From assembly GCA_012845835.1 (NCBI GenBank), contig JABAKD010000020.1:5850415-5914414 (forward strand): a stretch of DNA of 64,000 nucleotides, read 5' to 3'. Source of the DNA: Undaria pinnatifida. Its lineage: Eukaryota > Sar > Phaeophyceae > Laminariales > Alariaceae. The position numbers and the translations under genes were made by a program. The notes beneath the pieces were generated by a model. That model was given only the letters and a program-made list of their open reading frames with translations, was not told the DNA's origin and did no database searches. Of this stretch, positions 35,808 through 47,189 are shown in pieces (the stretch's first letter is position 1; each line of letters begins with the position of its first letter).

Positions 35808-36060
35808 ATGAAAATACACTCCAGCTGTGAGATCGAAGATTTTGTCGAAACTCATCTTTGCAAGCTGTGTGTGATACTCCGATCGCGCGTATTACGGTCC
35901 TCATTAAGGATATAGGTCGGCGACTCCCCTTACAACTACACAGTACAGTGTAGCTATCGGGTCAACAGGGTGATGTTAGCCAGTCTGTGCGCGGAAACTA
36001 TAAAACCCGTTTCTGAGGGGGACAAAATCTGACAGCTGTGGAAGGAAATGTATCCGTATT
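35808..36060 (-). repeat. R3 retroposon-like repeat
   Basis: Contains, in reverse, the family blocks CTCCAGCTGTGAGATCGAAG, GCAAGCTGTGTGTGATACTC, GGTCGGCGACTCCCC, AGGGTGATGTTAGCCAGTC and CCCGTTTCTGAGGGGGACAA. A second fragment with only the end block follows at 36070-36105 and another at 36535-36620. Confidence 0.75.
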
Positions 36061-36799
36061 ATTATAAAGAATGAAAATACACTCCAGCTGTGAGATCGAA
36101 GATTATATACGTAATAACTTTCGAAAGAATCAAGTTTGAATAATCGATTCGCCTGCTGCTCCTGTGGTGTTCCCACCGCTCGCCGTGTTCGTGACGATTC
36201 TCTAAGATGCCTTCCTATAAGACCAATCTACTGTAAGACGTGCCAAGACGCGATATAGCGTTGAGACAAAATATTAAGACGCGTCTTAGTAGACGGGGCC
36301 TACGAAAGAGGCACACAGCACAACGGTAAGAGAGACTCAGGACTGCTACGAACGTATGCAGGAATTTTTGACCCGAGTTAAGACCGGGTTTGGGGGACAG
36401 GAGGGGAAACGATCTTGTCCATCTATTTTTGGTGACAAGCCGATTTACCTGGTCTTACCTCCCGAAATGACTTGCCAGGGTAGATCGGATTATCTTAATA
36501 CTGGGTATCCCACTGCTGCTGTATTTTTTTTTATTATAAAAATAAAAATACACTCCAACTGTGAGATCGAAGATTTTGTCGAAACGCATCTTTGCAAGCT
36601 GTGTGTCATACTCCGAGTTTTGAAGCGTCACTTTGGCGTCGTCAATTTGACGTTGGCTCAACCAATGCCATGGACTGTATTTGCTGTATCAAACTCGTCT
36701 GTAGCTGATGGTACGAAAACCAACTCATTGCAAGCTTTTTCCTCGCTTCTGCATGCTATTTTTTTACCAGTGGCCAACATCGGGTGTATCCGATGCCTT

Positions 36800-37050
36800 T
36801 GTGCCCGAAATCGGGTAACTTTCTATTCCAGTGGCCGCAACGACCCCTGGACGTCATCTGATTGGCCAACGCCGGCCACCATCCGACGATGGCCACACTT
36901 CCGCGAGGTAGATCCGATTTTGGCTACTCAACCCCGAAAAGGCATCCGATTGTTATACCCCGCTACTCGAAAATTGCTGGGCTGTCGACCACAACGGCCC
37001 AACGAGCCACCACGCACCATCTGAGTTGGTGCCTCTTGTTACCGCAAGAG
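36800..37050 (+). repeat. Inverted-pair repeat R7, arm 1
   Basis: Reverse-complement relative of 39700-39965. Both arms read MAN..(H/Y)HPTMAT.P.GR.DFG in the same frame, followed by K-R-x-P-I. This is consistent with a decayed element ORF in two opposite copies 2.7 kb apart. Confidence 0.65.
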
Positions 37051-37404
37051 AGGCTACGGTACAGAAACTGCAGCATCGTCGCAAACAGCCGATAGACAAA
37101 AATATATCGGGATATATACCCCGAAAACGCTTTGAAAGTGTAAAGCAAAAGAAGATACGAAGAAATCCCGAAACCCTACAGTATGTACTCGTACTCGTAC
37201 TGCTGTGCTCGTGCATGTGTGGTATCGTATGATACGCGACAGCAGTAGCGGCAGCAGCAGCAGCAGTGTGACAGACTTCGGGCTGTACCTGTACAAGCAA
37301 TGCTGGGGTCAGCTTGATAGACAGCTCACGGGAAAAAGAGTGTGGCAGGTAGGCGATGGGCTAATCTAGGATACTCGATGAACAAAAAATGGCGCGAAAA
37401 GATT

Positions 37405-37885
37405 CAAAGTGGGTGTCAAACTTGAGCTTGGACCAAGATACGCGGCATGCTCGAACGTTGTTTGTACGGATTCAGGGCTGTGTTGCGAGGCGTTTCCTGG
37501 CGAAAGAGAGACGCCTTGAGACTTGTGCTCATTCGCCGAGAGGTCGTATCGGGCCGACTTGCGGCGTGGAACATGGTGTCGGACAAGCAGACAGACGTCG
37601 CGGACCACAGGCACCACAACAACATTACCAAATATAAGTAATACCTGGTAGGGTGCTTTTCGAAAGTGTGAGAAAGTTACGGTTAAGCCCACCAGGTGGG
37701 CATCAAACTCGGACAAAGATACGCAAGAACCAACAAATGTGCGTACGAATACAGGCATGTGTTGCGAGATCTGCGACGTGCCCTAGCGAAATAGACGCCC
37801 TAAGATTTGTTCTGATCCGAGCGTTGTATTATGCCAATTTACGACGTGACACATGGCGTCGGACACGTGGCACGACTACGTGAGT
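37405..37885 (+). repeat. Diverged tandem duplication, period about 280 bp
   Basis: 37410-37605 and 37690-37885 share GGG(T/C)(G/A)TCAAACT, CAAGATACGC, GGCTGTGTTGCGAG / GGCATGTGTTGCGAG, GACGCC(T/C)T(G/A)AGA and ATGG(T/C)GTCGGACA in the same order. Confidence 0.7.
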
Positions 37886-38342
37886 TTGTAGAATGTGTAA
37901 TTTTTTTTTCACTTCGTACGAAGGACCGACATTTAACTCCAATTTGCTAATATACGGTTGGGCATCAAAGTTTAGCTCTATTTTTAAGTTAATAAATGGG
38001 CATCATCACATGTATTTGTATTATCTTATGCGCTAGCCAGAAAACACTACTGTTATAGATACGTACCAGGTAGCATCAAAGCAAAGCCAACATCATGTAA
38101 TAACAATTTTCCTCCCTTCCACTTGATATTTTATCTTTGAAATATTGGGCATCTGCATGCAACACGCAGGTAGGATATTTGCTATCATCCAACTCCGTTC
38201 CCCGCCACCATCGCCACATCCCCCCCCCCCCGCTGACACACACGCAACCCCCCGGTCCCTCACCGCCCTACCGAAAATCAAATCTGCTACAGTAATAAAC
38301 ACTACCAGACAGGTGATATCACCTCATTACCGTAGCTCCGAT

Positions 38343-38491
38343 AATTCCCCCCCCCCCCCCCCCCCCACACGCCCCCTCCTTCCTCATCGCCCGCACCATC
38401 GCCTAGACCTAGCACAATGCGTATAGTAAGTTCCTACCGGGTATACATTTATGCGATCTAAAGCGGTTAAATTCCCCCCCCCCCCCCCCCC
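38343..38491. repeat. Poly-C tracts
   Basis: Two long C runs (around 38347-38366 and 38475-38491), next to R3 copies. Such runs are common in the window. Confidence 0.8.
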
Positions 38492-38506
38492 TTCGAACAC
38501 TGTTTC

Positions 38507-38985
38507 CCCTCTCCTCACCGGTTGTACGATTTGCAGGATATACGTGATGAACTGATGCGTTCCTCCCACAACCGTCAGATTTGTCCCCTTCAAGGGTTTA
38601 CAGCTGCTGCACAGCTTGAGTTGCCTCCCTCCTCTACTACCCCGCCCCCCCCCGTCCCCGGCCCCCACGCCTTGAAAAATATCGGCCCTCCCCTCACCGG
38701 TTATACGACTTACAGGATATACTTGATAAATTGGTGCATTTCCTTCCACAGCTGTCAGATTTTGTCCCCCTCAAAAACGGGTTTTATAGTTTCCGCGCAC
38801 AGATTGATTAACGCCACCCTGTTGACTCTGGTACAAGCTACGCTGTAGTTCCAAGGGGAGTCGCCGACCTACATCAGACACACACCCAGTAATACGTGCG
38901 ATCGGAGTACCACACACAGCTTGCAAACGTGAGTTTCGACGAATTCTTCGATCTCATAGCTGGAGTGTACATTTTATTTTTATTA
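38507..38985 (+). repeat. R3 copies, one partial and one near full length
   Basis: 38507-38605 has only the 5' blocks (CTCACCGGTTGTACGA...). 38685-38985 runs from CCCTCCCCTCACCGGTTA through GTCAGATTTTGTCCCCCTCA, AACGCCACCCTGTTGAC, GGGGAGTCGCCGACCTA and CAGCTTGCAAACGTGAGTTT to TAGCTGGAGTGTACATTTTA. Confidence 0.75.
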
Positions 38986-39309
38986 TATTAATATATACGA
39001 CGTACAAGCAGTAGGTTATACAGCAGTACGATGACATATAGATGAATAGCAATCCGTCGTCTGCTGCACGTGTAATATGATAGAGAGCATGCCCGCGCAT
39101 CCCTTCATTAGGTGTTGGATGTGGCTATGGATTACGGATAGTGCATTCGTACATGCCGGGTGCAGCGAGCCGATGCGCGTGCCGTGCTGGTGCGGTCGGG
39201 CTGGGGGCGGGGGGTGGGTTGCGTTCTTGGTTGACAAGTGGCTAAAGCCCCCAGCCCCAGCGCACCAGCACGGCACGCGCGTCGGCTCGTTGTACCAGAT
39301 CTGCTGCTG

Positions 39310-39540
39310 CCAATGTTGTTTTCACATTAACTCGCTGGTCACAGGACAGGCTCAAGTAGGCCTGGAGTGACAGAATACCCCAGGAACAAGAACAACTAAA
39401 AGTGGCACACATATTTTACCAGCATATTACGTTCTATCGTAACTGACGCAAGTCGTGCATCCGCCGAATATAAGATGAGCGTGAAATTGGAGGCCAGTGT
39501 ACGTACGTTTCATGCCCATACTGCTGTAGACATGTACCCA
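39310..39540 (-). repeat. Diverged R1 copy
   Basis: GTTTTCACATTAACTCG, GGTCACAGGACAGGCTC and CCCCAGGAACAAGAAC, then an (A)CTGACGCAA block. It is clearly related to R1 but older. Confidence 0.6.
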
Positions 39541-39699
39541 TGACTGCTGCTGCTGCTGTCCGGCGACAACAAACAAGTAATGGATAAATGTGCGAGCATG
39601 CCCTCTAACATACAACGCGTGTGGCAGACGATGGATTGTTGTTTTTCATCTATCTGTCATCGTATATACATGAGCAACGCATGGACATCAAGTTGAGGG

Positions 39700-39965
39700 T
39701 TCTTGCCCTTCTCCGCCGGTAGAAAAGGCATGAACTCCGATGGAACTCGGATAGGGCGTGGTGGGCCGCTATGGTCGAACAGCCTGGCCATTTTCGGACA
39801 GGGGGGTGTTATAATCGGGTACCTTTTATGGATTAATTTTCCAAAATCGAGTCTACCCGGCGGAAATGTGGCCATCGTCGGGTGGTAGCAGGTGTTGGCC
39901 AATCAGATGGCGTCCTGGGATCGTCGCGGTCACTGAAATAGGAAGGTACCCAAGTTTGGCCGCAA
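39700..39965 (-). repeat. Inverted-pair repeat R7, arm 2
   Basis: Minus-strand relative of 36800-37050. Shared DNA includes ATCTGATTGGCCAAC and GTGGCCAT. The frame ends in PFLPAEKG where arm 1 has LLLPQER. Confidence 0.65.
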
Positions 39966-40675
39966 AGGTACCGAGTGTACTCGATTTTGGCCATTTTTGT
40001 CCGTTTTATTTTCCTGGGCTCTCATCAACGGTTGCGTTTATTGAAGGAAAGTTGCCTATTTCTTTGAACTCTCTCTTCAACCGCCATATTTCTAAACGAT
40101 AACTTCATTTCTTGCTCTCAGCGCTCGTCCCGACGTGTGATGTTCATCCTCCGCTGATGTGGCGCCACCTCTAACAGCACACATGCCCCAACGGCAGCTT
40201 CTTACTGATCAGTTTTGTGAGGGTCTACTGCATCAGCAACGTCATTCGACGCGGGGGGGTGCTATTAATAGTCACAACTACGTCGGCGAGAGTTAAACCA
40301 CGACGACGGGGACATTTAGAAACCATCCCCGGATTTCAGACCTTGAGTTTCACATGTAATGTTACCCGCCACGTCCGCCCTCTCCAGCGCACCCTCGAGA
40401 CTGCGTGGGTTTTCTGTTGGAACCTGGCTAGTGGTTAACGGAGGGGGGGGGGGCGGGGGTTCGGAGTAGAGACCATTTGAATATCGAAAACGATTGGTTG
40501 CGGTAGACTCGTCTCTCGGGGGTGATCTCTTTGCTTCCAAGCCGTACACGACAATAAGTAAGCTTTTGTCCCACTCAAAGCGGGTCATGATTATATAGTG
40601 TTTGTGCCTAGAATGATGACAGGCTAACCTTCTCTCTAAAAACACCCTTTTGACCCTGGTTCTAGCTAGCACTAA
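39966..40675. other. No supported gene
   Basis: Unassigned sequence with a G-run at 40440-40456. Confidence 0.4.
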
Positions 40676-40805
40676 GGGGAGTCACCGACCTAAGTATCCT
40701 TGATGAGGACGTACACACCCCACCCCGTAACACGCGGAATCGAAATATCACACAGCTTGCCAAGATAATTTTTGACGAAATCCTCGATCTCACAGCTGAA
40801 GCGCG
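40676..40805 (+). repeat. R3 partial copy
   Basis: GGGGAGTCACCGACCTAAGT, then ACACAGCTTGCCAAGATAA, then GACGAAATCCTCGATCTCAC. 5'-truncated. Confidence 0.7.
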
Positions 40806-40875
40806 CTTTTTGTAGTACTCCTTTTTATAAAAGGACCAAGCGGCGTGCAACGACAGCAAAACCCTGCGTCGGCGT

Positions 40876-41110
40876 CTCGTTTTGTGTTAACCCTTACCCT
40901 TGCTGTATGTCCCGCCATAGGCCCGTTGTGTCCCCCCGTTGCAAATCTCGCAGCCCTTGATACCGGTACCTGACCTGCAACCCGGGGATCGCTCGTAGAT
41001 GTCCCCGTAGCAGCAGCGTTTTGTTGTGTGTAAACCCTAACCGTAGGTGTATCGTCCCGCCATAGACCCGTTGTATCCCATCGCTGCAGCTCTCACAGCC
41101 CTCGAGTTCG
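40876..41110. repeat. Tandem duplication of ~135 bp
   Basis: Units at 40876 and 41013 share CGTTTTGT(T)GTGT, AACCCT(T/A)ACC, GTCCCGCCATAG(G/A)CCCGTTGT and (C/T)CTC(G/A)CAGCCCT. A looser 'TAGCCC' series follows to 41290. Confidence 0.7.
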
Positions 41111-41479
41111 GCACCTAGCCGTAGCCCTATCCCAACCCGAGTGCCAACCCCCAGCCCGAGACACCAGTCCTGCACACCCGTAGCCGTGATTTGTGCCTCG
41201 CTTGCGTACCTGATCGGGGCTACCAGTTTCCTGCTGCGCGTGCTTCCGTCAGCGTCCTGTCTCTAGCCCTATTCCTAGCCCCAGCCCCGACCCGGAGGTG
41301 CATGTCCTGAAATCCGAGGGTAGTTCCGAAATGTCCCGATAGTCTTGGTTTATATTTCGCCTGCATGTATACGTAGTCGCCGTCACCGGTGTCCTGCTGA
41401 GCGTGCTTCCGTCAGCCAGCGCCCAACATGGCCCATTGTATGTGTATATCTGGTACGGTATCAAAAATGATCGACTGTT

Positions 41480-41700
41480 GAGAGCGCCTAGCAGCGTGGG
41501 TAAGGAACAAATCGACGCGAGTCGACGAGGGGAGAACGTGCTGAATTTTTCTCGCGATAAAAATGAAGGCACGTGCCTTAGTGGGGAGGGGGGAGAAGGG
41601 CCCTCTGTGTGACCCCAGATCTGAGTTATTTTTGGGACGGAGCGTGAGCGTAGTGAGGATAATACCTGGGATGAGAAAAATAAATAAGATAAAAATGAAA
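41480..41700 (+). repeat. SINE-C copy
   Basis: Same block order as 31075-31260, including GTGACCCCAGATCTGAG and AGTGAGGATAATA. Confidence 0.6.
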
Positions 41701-41839
41701 TAAAATACCCTACATAACGCACCCCATTGGACGAATTTTCATAGCTGATTTTCCTGACAATGGGGAGAGAGCAAGCGCGGAGCGACGCGTCTACGTGATA
41801 GCATGAAAATATCCTGACGAGATAGACCATCTCAGTGAA

Positions 41840-42264
41840 AGCCGCCGTTTTCGTGTGTGTGCGTGTGTGTACTCCCCTGGTTTTATAGGAAATCAGCTCT
41901 GATATTCATCGCAGGTGGTGTGTTATCTTGCGTGTTGCGGCCGCTGTCATACGTTCCCCGAACTCTGGCGTGGCGTGGTTTGTGGAGGCCATTCCTAAAA
42001 AGCATCGGACGTCTTGTGAGGAGCGTACCAGGTTTACGTTGCACGACGCGTCTAGTTTCTTCAGGAAACCCAGAAGTGGATGATATATTGTCTGTGTGCG
42101 TGTTGGATCGCTGCTGTTTCTTAGGGCATGGTCTTTTCTTATATTGTTGTATGCTTTGAGCTGTATTTCTTACACTAAACTCTTATTCATGGGGACAGAC
42201 CGAGGCTTGATTTGTTACCACATAATTTTTGTTGAATGCGTTCGCCTTCTGTACTATCCACCGG
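41840..42264. other. No supported gene
   Basis: Overlapping plus-strand open frames without cysteine pattern, helix pattern or matched splice sites. Confidence 0.4.
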
Positions 42265-42500
42265 TTAGGAGGGTGTGGTTGTTGTTGTGGTTGTGGTTGT
42301 TGTTGTGGTTGTGGTTGTTGTTGTTGTTGTTGTCGCTCTCACTTTAACTCTCGTAAAAAAACTATAGTCCATGGTCACACAAAGGCGGTGCGGGAGCCCT
42401 GGGATGATCCCAAAGCCCAAATGAAATCAAATTCGGCCGGGAAACACTACGCGTTCCCACCTAAAAACACACACGAGACGAAGAAGGCGCACATATATGA
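42265..42500 (-). repeat. Diverged R1 copy with expanded GTT/GGTT tail
   Basis: The GTT/GTG run at 42275-42332 corresponds to the tail, followed by CTCTCACTTTAACTC and CCATGGTCACACAAAGG blocks that echo R1. Confidence 0.5.
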
Positions 42501-43019
42501 GAAATGAAATCAATGCTATATGATGTACCCCCATACCACTTACCATACCAACCTCTGTTTACGGGTAGTGCGGGCTCCCATTTTTTGTGTCGGTATCACC
42601 GGCTGGCGACCACCCACCGCACTTCATTGGACCCCCACTTCGTACTGTGCTACGAGTTGAGCTGAAGAGTGGAAGTGGTGAGATTATTGCAGTGTGTTCT
42701 TGGGCCATAAACTGATATTTTTGCCTATACTATAATCAAGATAGAGACGCGTGCTACGATAGAGGTGTACCTTTTTTTGGCTCCTTTTTTTTTTCTGAAC
42801 GACGAGGATTCTTGACCCAAAATCGTCGAAAAAAAATAGGCCAAATTTTTTTCTTCCATGATTTTCGCTCGTGTACCACGAGGCCATGAGATTTTTCATC
42901 CATTAGCGTCTTTTTTCCCGCCTCCGAATCAGTTTTTTGGGAGAGGTCTTGAGCTCCCAAATGGAGGAAACGTCAGGAAAAAAAGTGGTGCACCTTTATC
43001 GTAGGACGCGTCACAACCA
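42501..43019. other. No supported gene
   Basis: A/T-rich with T-runs. The minus-strand lysine-rich frames are compositional. Confidence 0.4.
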
Positions 43020-43210
43020 GTGCCAGTGCCCGTACCGATGCGTCCTATGATGGAGCAACGAGCTCTGACTACTGCCTGTGGTCACAGACTGCGAGACAGG
43101 AATACACACGTTGCCAACACAGCAGAGTGATTTATTTGGCCGTGCAATGCCGATCGCAATGGACGCGATGGACACGGGGGCGAAACGCATGCAAGCCGGC
43201 GCACCAAACT
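43020..43210 (-). repeat. R5 relative, reverse orientation
   Basis: On the minus strand it reads TTGCGATCGGCATTGCACGGCCAAAT, then a GTCTCGCAGTCTGTGACCACAG block, matching 46040-46130 in order. Confidence 0.6.
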
Positions 43211-43589
43211 GTTTGCAAGAAACAAGAGTAAGAAGAAACAGAACAGGGAAAAAATTGATGGCCCAAGTACTGCTGTTACTGGCATCATGATCAGTACCGC
43301 CGACCGATGAGCTTTTTAAAAAAACTTGACGAGAAAAAACGGAATCCCGACTTGAAAGCTGTATCCACAGCAGTAGTGGTTCAGACACCCGAAATTGGAG
43401 TTCTCAGAGAGTCAACGGTAGCAGAAGTAGAAGGGTTACTGGACGCCGAAATACTCAAACCCTGGCATGCCCGCAGAACTATATAGCCGGCGCCCCCGAT
43501 GGCAAGAGATACACATTATTTTTTTCATTTTTTTTTTTTCAGGAGATACACATCATTGTGTGTGTGTGTGTTTTTTTTTTTTTCAATTT

Positions 43590-43761
43590 CACCCCGGTGG
43601 CGTCGTGAGGGGGCCCTTCTACCGGCATTTCGTATCATATGGGTTAGAGTTAGGGTTAGCTCCATCCATGGTGAAAAACACAAGAATGTAGGACAGGGTT
43701 CAGGGTTGGGGTTAGTTCCATGGTTGTGAAAAGTACAATAATGTAGGACACCTCCCCGATC
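43590..43761 (+). repeat. R6 repeat with TTAGGG-like interior
   Basis: Shares CCGGTGGCGTCG / CCAGTGGTGTCG, CATTTCGTAT / GTTTCGTATG, TTAGGGTT and a GTTCCATGG-TTG-GAAAA block with 48755-48905. Confidence 0.6.
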
Positions 43762-43901
43762 AGGGACGAGAGTCGTATTACGGGGGACCCTAGTAAATAG
43801 GACCTACGGTGGACACTAAAACCTATATATATATACATATATTTTTACCAACAATATTTGGTCCTATTTACTATCGTCCTCCGTAATAGTATCTCGTCCC
43901 T
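43762..43901. mobile_element. 140-bp MITE with long terminal inverted repeats
   Basis: The ends AGGGACGAGAGTCGTATTAC and its imperfect complement form arms of about 40 bases, meeting at GGACC...GGTCC. The loop is AT-rich (about 43820-43850). It sits exactly between R6 and SINE-B. No target duplication was certain. Confidence 0.65.
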
Positions 43902-43904
43902 AGT

Positions 43905-44510
43905 GACCGTCACGGTCGCGGGTTCAAGCCTCACCGAGTGCATACTCACTCGTGCTCGCGGAGACTTTTGAGCTTGCATAACAATTGACGAGCGGAGAGC
44001 GTGGGAGCGCGAGTCGACAAAATTCGATGAAACTTGGACGAGCATGAAAAGCTGAAGAGTGGGAATGCTGAAGTGCTGCTGTATGGGCGATAAAAATGAA
44101 GGCATGTACCGGAGGGGAGAAGGGAGTACACCTGTGACCATGGCTTGTCCAGAAGGTCGCTGAGGGTAAAACCTAGGGCTGGGCCCTGGTAGCTCTAGCC
44201 AGTACAGTATGTACTGGCTGCGTCATATTCCAGTACACTGGACCCGACCAGTGCACTGGTGGTCGCGGCTTCGCCGCGACCCCTGCCCCCCCCCGGCTGG
44301 TGAGGGGGCCCCGCTGGAGGCACCCTGCCGGAGGCACGTTTTTACGCTTTTTGGCTTTACTAGAGCTAAAAAAAACGTCGTTTTGGGACCATGTTTCAAA
44401 TGCAATTTGGTGGTACTAACTGCAATTTGGTGGTACTACTGGCAGTACATACTGGACCAGGGCCCAGCCCTAGTAAAACCTCTTTCGGGTTGAGCTGGAC
44501 ATAAGAGTGA
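43905..44510 (+). mobile_element. SINE-B copy interrupted by a hAT MITE
   Basis: The B box GGGTTCAAGCC lies near 43920. The body runs through GGAGGGGAGAAGGGAG and GTGACCATGGCTTGTCCAGA to GAGGGTAAAACC at 44173. After the inserted MITE it resumes TCTTTCGGGTTGAGCTGGAC at 44481. The 5' A-box side is missing. Confidence 0.7.
44174..44472. mobile_element. 299-bp hAT-type MITE with 8-bp target duplication
   Basis: The ends are inverted repeats TAGGGCTGGGCCCTGGT, followed on both sides by CAGTA-GTACTGG blocks. The flanks GTAAAACC at 44166-44173 and 44473-44480 are an exact 8-bp duplication, the signature of hAT transposition. The interior is non-coding. A relative lacking clear ends lies at about 51860-52075. 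Confidence 0.85.
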
Positions 44511-44805
44511 TTATTAAAAAGGAAAAACAACTCTCGCTGCTCCGGTATACTCGGAGGATAAATGCCGATACGATATAGCTGGGGACCAAGCTCCCACCAA
44601 TAGACGTCTCCCGAAAACTGCCTTTCTCCCGAAAGCGAGCCACCGAAGCGCTGCGACGAAGCTCCCACCAACATGCGTCTTCTCCCGAATAGTGCCTTCT
44701 TGCCAAAGCGAGCCACCGAAAACACTCCTGTGATTTAGCTCCAACCAACGCACGACCCCCGACATCTGTTTTTTCTTCACGGCGGGCTACCAAGACACTG
44801 CAAGG

Positions 44806-44811
44806 TACTAG

Positions 44812-44879
<68 letters not shown>

Positions 44880-44886
44880 GTACTAG

Positions 44887-44917
<31 letters not shown>

Positions 44918-45127
44918 GCTACTACTACTCTACTACTACTGCTACTAGTACTACTACTGCTACTACTACTACTACTACTACTTCTACTACTTCTATTGCT
45001 ACTACTACTACTGATACTACTACTACTGCTGCTACTAGTACTACTGCTACTACTACTATTGCTACTACTACTATTAATACTACTACTGCTGCTGCTGCTA
45101 CTACCACTACTACTACCACTACTACTG
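44806..45127. repeat. (CTA/TAC)n microsatellite, about 320 bp
   Basis: Nearly pure CTA triplets to about 44935, then more interrupted (GCTACT, ATTACT). It produces homopolymeric frames on both strands that are not genes. Confidence 0.95.
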
Positions 45128-45329
45128 TACCTGGTGTATCGCATCCTACCAATGCACGACTTGACCCTTCCGTTGTCCAACGGTCTTCCGATGGCCTTCA
45201 TTAAGCGGTGCGCGTCAACGCAGAAACCTTGTAATACATCATAGTATCATAAATATCTGCTGCTGTGTGCGCATGTATATATATACATATATACCTGGTT
45301 CCGTATAATATGTGCCTGGTTCGATATAG

Positions 45330-45640
45330 ATGTATACACAAGTTGGAAACGCTATTGATCCAATGCATGGCGCGTACCGTAATGGGGAGGGTGGAGAAGA
45401 GCCTGCTTGGTGACCCTGCGTCTGAGTTTCGTCAAGGGAGGGGGAAGGAGAAAGAAAAAGTGCACAGATAATACTCGAATATATTATATATGGATGGGAG
45501 GGGAGTCGCCGACCTATAAGGACACACAACCCGTAATACGCGCGATCGGAGTATCACACACAGCTTGCAAATATGAGTTTCGACGAAATCTTCGACCTCG
45601 CAGCTGGAGTGTGTTTTTAGTTTTTTATAATATGGATGGG
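45330..45640 (+). repeat. SINE-C copy followed by an R3 copy
   Basis: 45330-45480 matches SINE-C (GTGACCCTGCGTCTGAG, GAGAAAGAAAAAG). 45485-45640 matches R3 from GGGGAGTCGCCGACCTATAA to GACCTCGCAGCTGGAGTG. Confidence 0.65.
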
Positions 45641-46019
45641 ATGAGCAAAAAAAGGAGGGGAAATGTATGGTTCATATCTTATTTATACACTCTCGTTTTG
45701 CCTCCTTTTCGCTTGTTTACTGCTTCCATCTGCTGTGTTGTTATTAATAGTGGCCGTCTGTCTGTTGTCCCTTGTTTTTCATTTTTGTCGTTCCGTCCTG
45801 TTTCCCTCTTTCTTTCCAATTGCTTTTTTCCTTTTTGGTTTTATCTTCTTACTCATTTTTTTTTTGCAACTACAAATAGCCCATTGTGCTGGATTGCAAA
45901 GTCTTGGAGGTACCTTACGCAATCAACCAATGTAGGGTGAAAAGCCCTTGGTCTCGTACACTGTGTCTGTGTGCGTCAACCATTTTCTCGAAAAAGAGGT
46001 TAGCTCTACAGCTGCTGGA
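45641..46019. other. No supported gene
   Basis: T-rich plus strand yields hydrophobic frames (45663-45935) explained by composition. Confidence 0.5.
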
Positions 46020-46255
46020 GTTTTGTTTTCTGCCCGCGTGCTCATTGCGGTTGGCATTGCATGGCCAAATCACCTTGCTTTTATGTGCAATGCGTATCTC
46101 TGTCTCGTCGTTTGTGACCACAGAGCTCGTCTCTCCAGGAGGCATCAGCACGGACACTGGTTATGCTAGATGTAGATGGGTGGAAATGTCATGAGCGCGG
46201 ACACTGGTTGTGCTAGATGTATCATAGATGGGTGGAAATATAACAAGATCAGACA
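46020..46255 (+). repeat. R5 diverged copy
   Basis: GCGGTTGGCATTGCATGGCC, TTTGTGACCACAGAGCT and CACGGACACTGGTTATGCT, with a further internal duplication of the ACACTGGTTGTGCTAGATG block. Confidence 0.65.
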
Positions 46256-46514
46256 CACTGAATAGTTGAACAGCGCAGCAGCAATTGAGTTGATAGCTGT
46301 TGACAGGAAAAATAAACTACGAAGCATTGGCAATAGATAATGCCGACGCGGGCGCTGTAAATGCCGATGCGCAACGTCCAACGAAAGCACTTCAAGTGCG
46401 TGCCTATGGGTAGATGTGTCGATGTATCGTACAATCTGTTTTATGTCCTCCTCAATGCAGGTTACATCGTTTCCGTGCAAATAACGACGCTGAACTTCTT
46501 AGTCCTGCTGACCC

Positions 46515-46800
46515 TGGTATATATCAGCAGGGGAGTCACGAACATGTGTTCTTCGCGAGGGTATACAAACCGCGTAACTCGCGCGATCAAAGTACCAAAC
46601 GCAGCTTGTAAAGAGAGATGAGCTTCGATTAAAGAAAAAAAACTATTTCACAGGTGAAAGAAGCGTCATTTTCATTTTTGGTCGATGTACATGTATACCG
46701 TATGTATAACACCCGCGATCGAAGTGTCACACGCAGCTTGCATAGATGAGTTCCGATCAAAATCCTCTTTTTGGTCGATCTCACAGCAGCTGAAGCGTAC
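46515..46800 (+). repeat. R3 copies, partial
   Basis: GCAGGGGAGTCACGAAC... then CGCAGCTTGTAAAGAGAGAT, and a second CGCAGCTTGCATAGATGAG end at 46732. Confidence 0.6.
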
Positions 46801-47014
46801 GTTTTCATATTTTTTGACCACGAGTATATCAGCCGTAAATAGCAGTGGCCACCCTCAATAAAGGTGATATCGTACCTGTGCGCAACATGACTTTAGATTT
46901 TAGGCTGACCGTCCTTTGTAAGACCGTCCTTTTGGCCCTCCGGTCTTATCGGCCAGGGGGAGTCACCGACCTATGTTGTTATCAAAGGTAGTCTAGTTGG
47001 CCCATTGGCTAGTA

Positions 47015-47099
47015 ACTCCTTTACAACTGGAAACCCCTTTTTTGGGGCCTAAATTTCTTGGATGTAGTATAGGGAGGGGTTCGGGGGCTCTAAAGGAGT
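47015..47099 (+). mobile_element. 85-bp MITE (R4) with TA duplication
   Basis: Terminal inverted repeats ACTCCTTTA / TAAAGGAGT, flanked by TA at 47013-47014 and 47100-47101. Interior markers are CAACTGGAAACCCC, TTGGAT(G)TAGTATAGGG and AGGGGTTCGGGGGCTCT. Confidence 0.8.
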
Positions 47100-47189
47100 T
47101 AATAACTGGTTAACGTTTCACCAGTGCAGGCAAACGGACTGACATTATGTGGTGTACCCTCTACTACTATAATGGCTAAAGTGTATTTC

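Noticed and set aside
44470..45201. 243-codon Ser/Val-rich minus frame
   Set aside because: Created by the CTA microsatellite running into SINE sequence.
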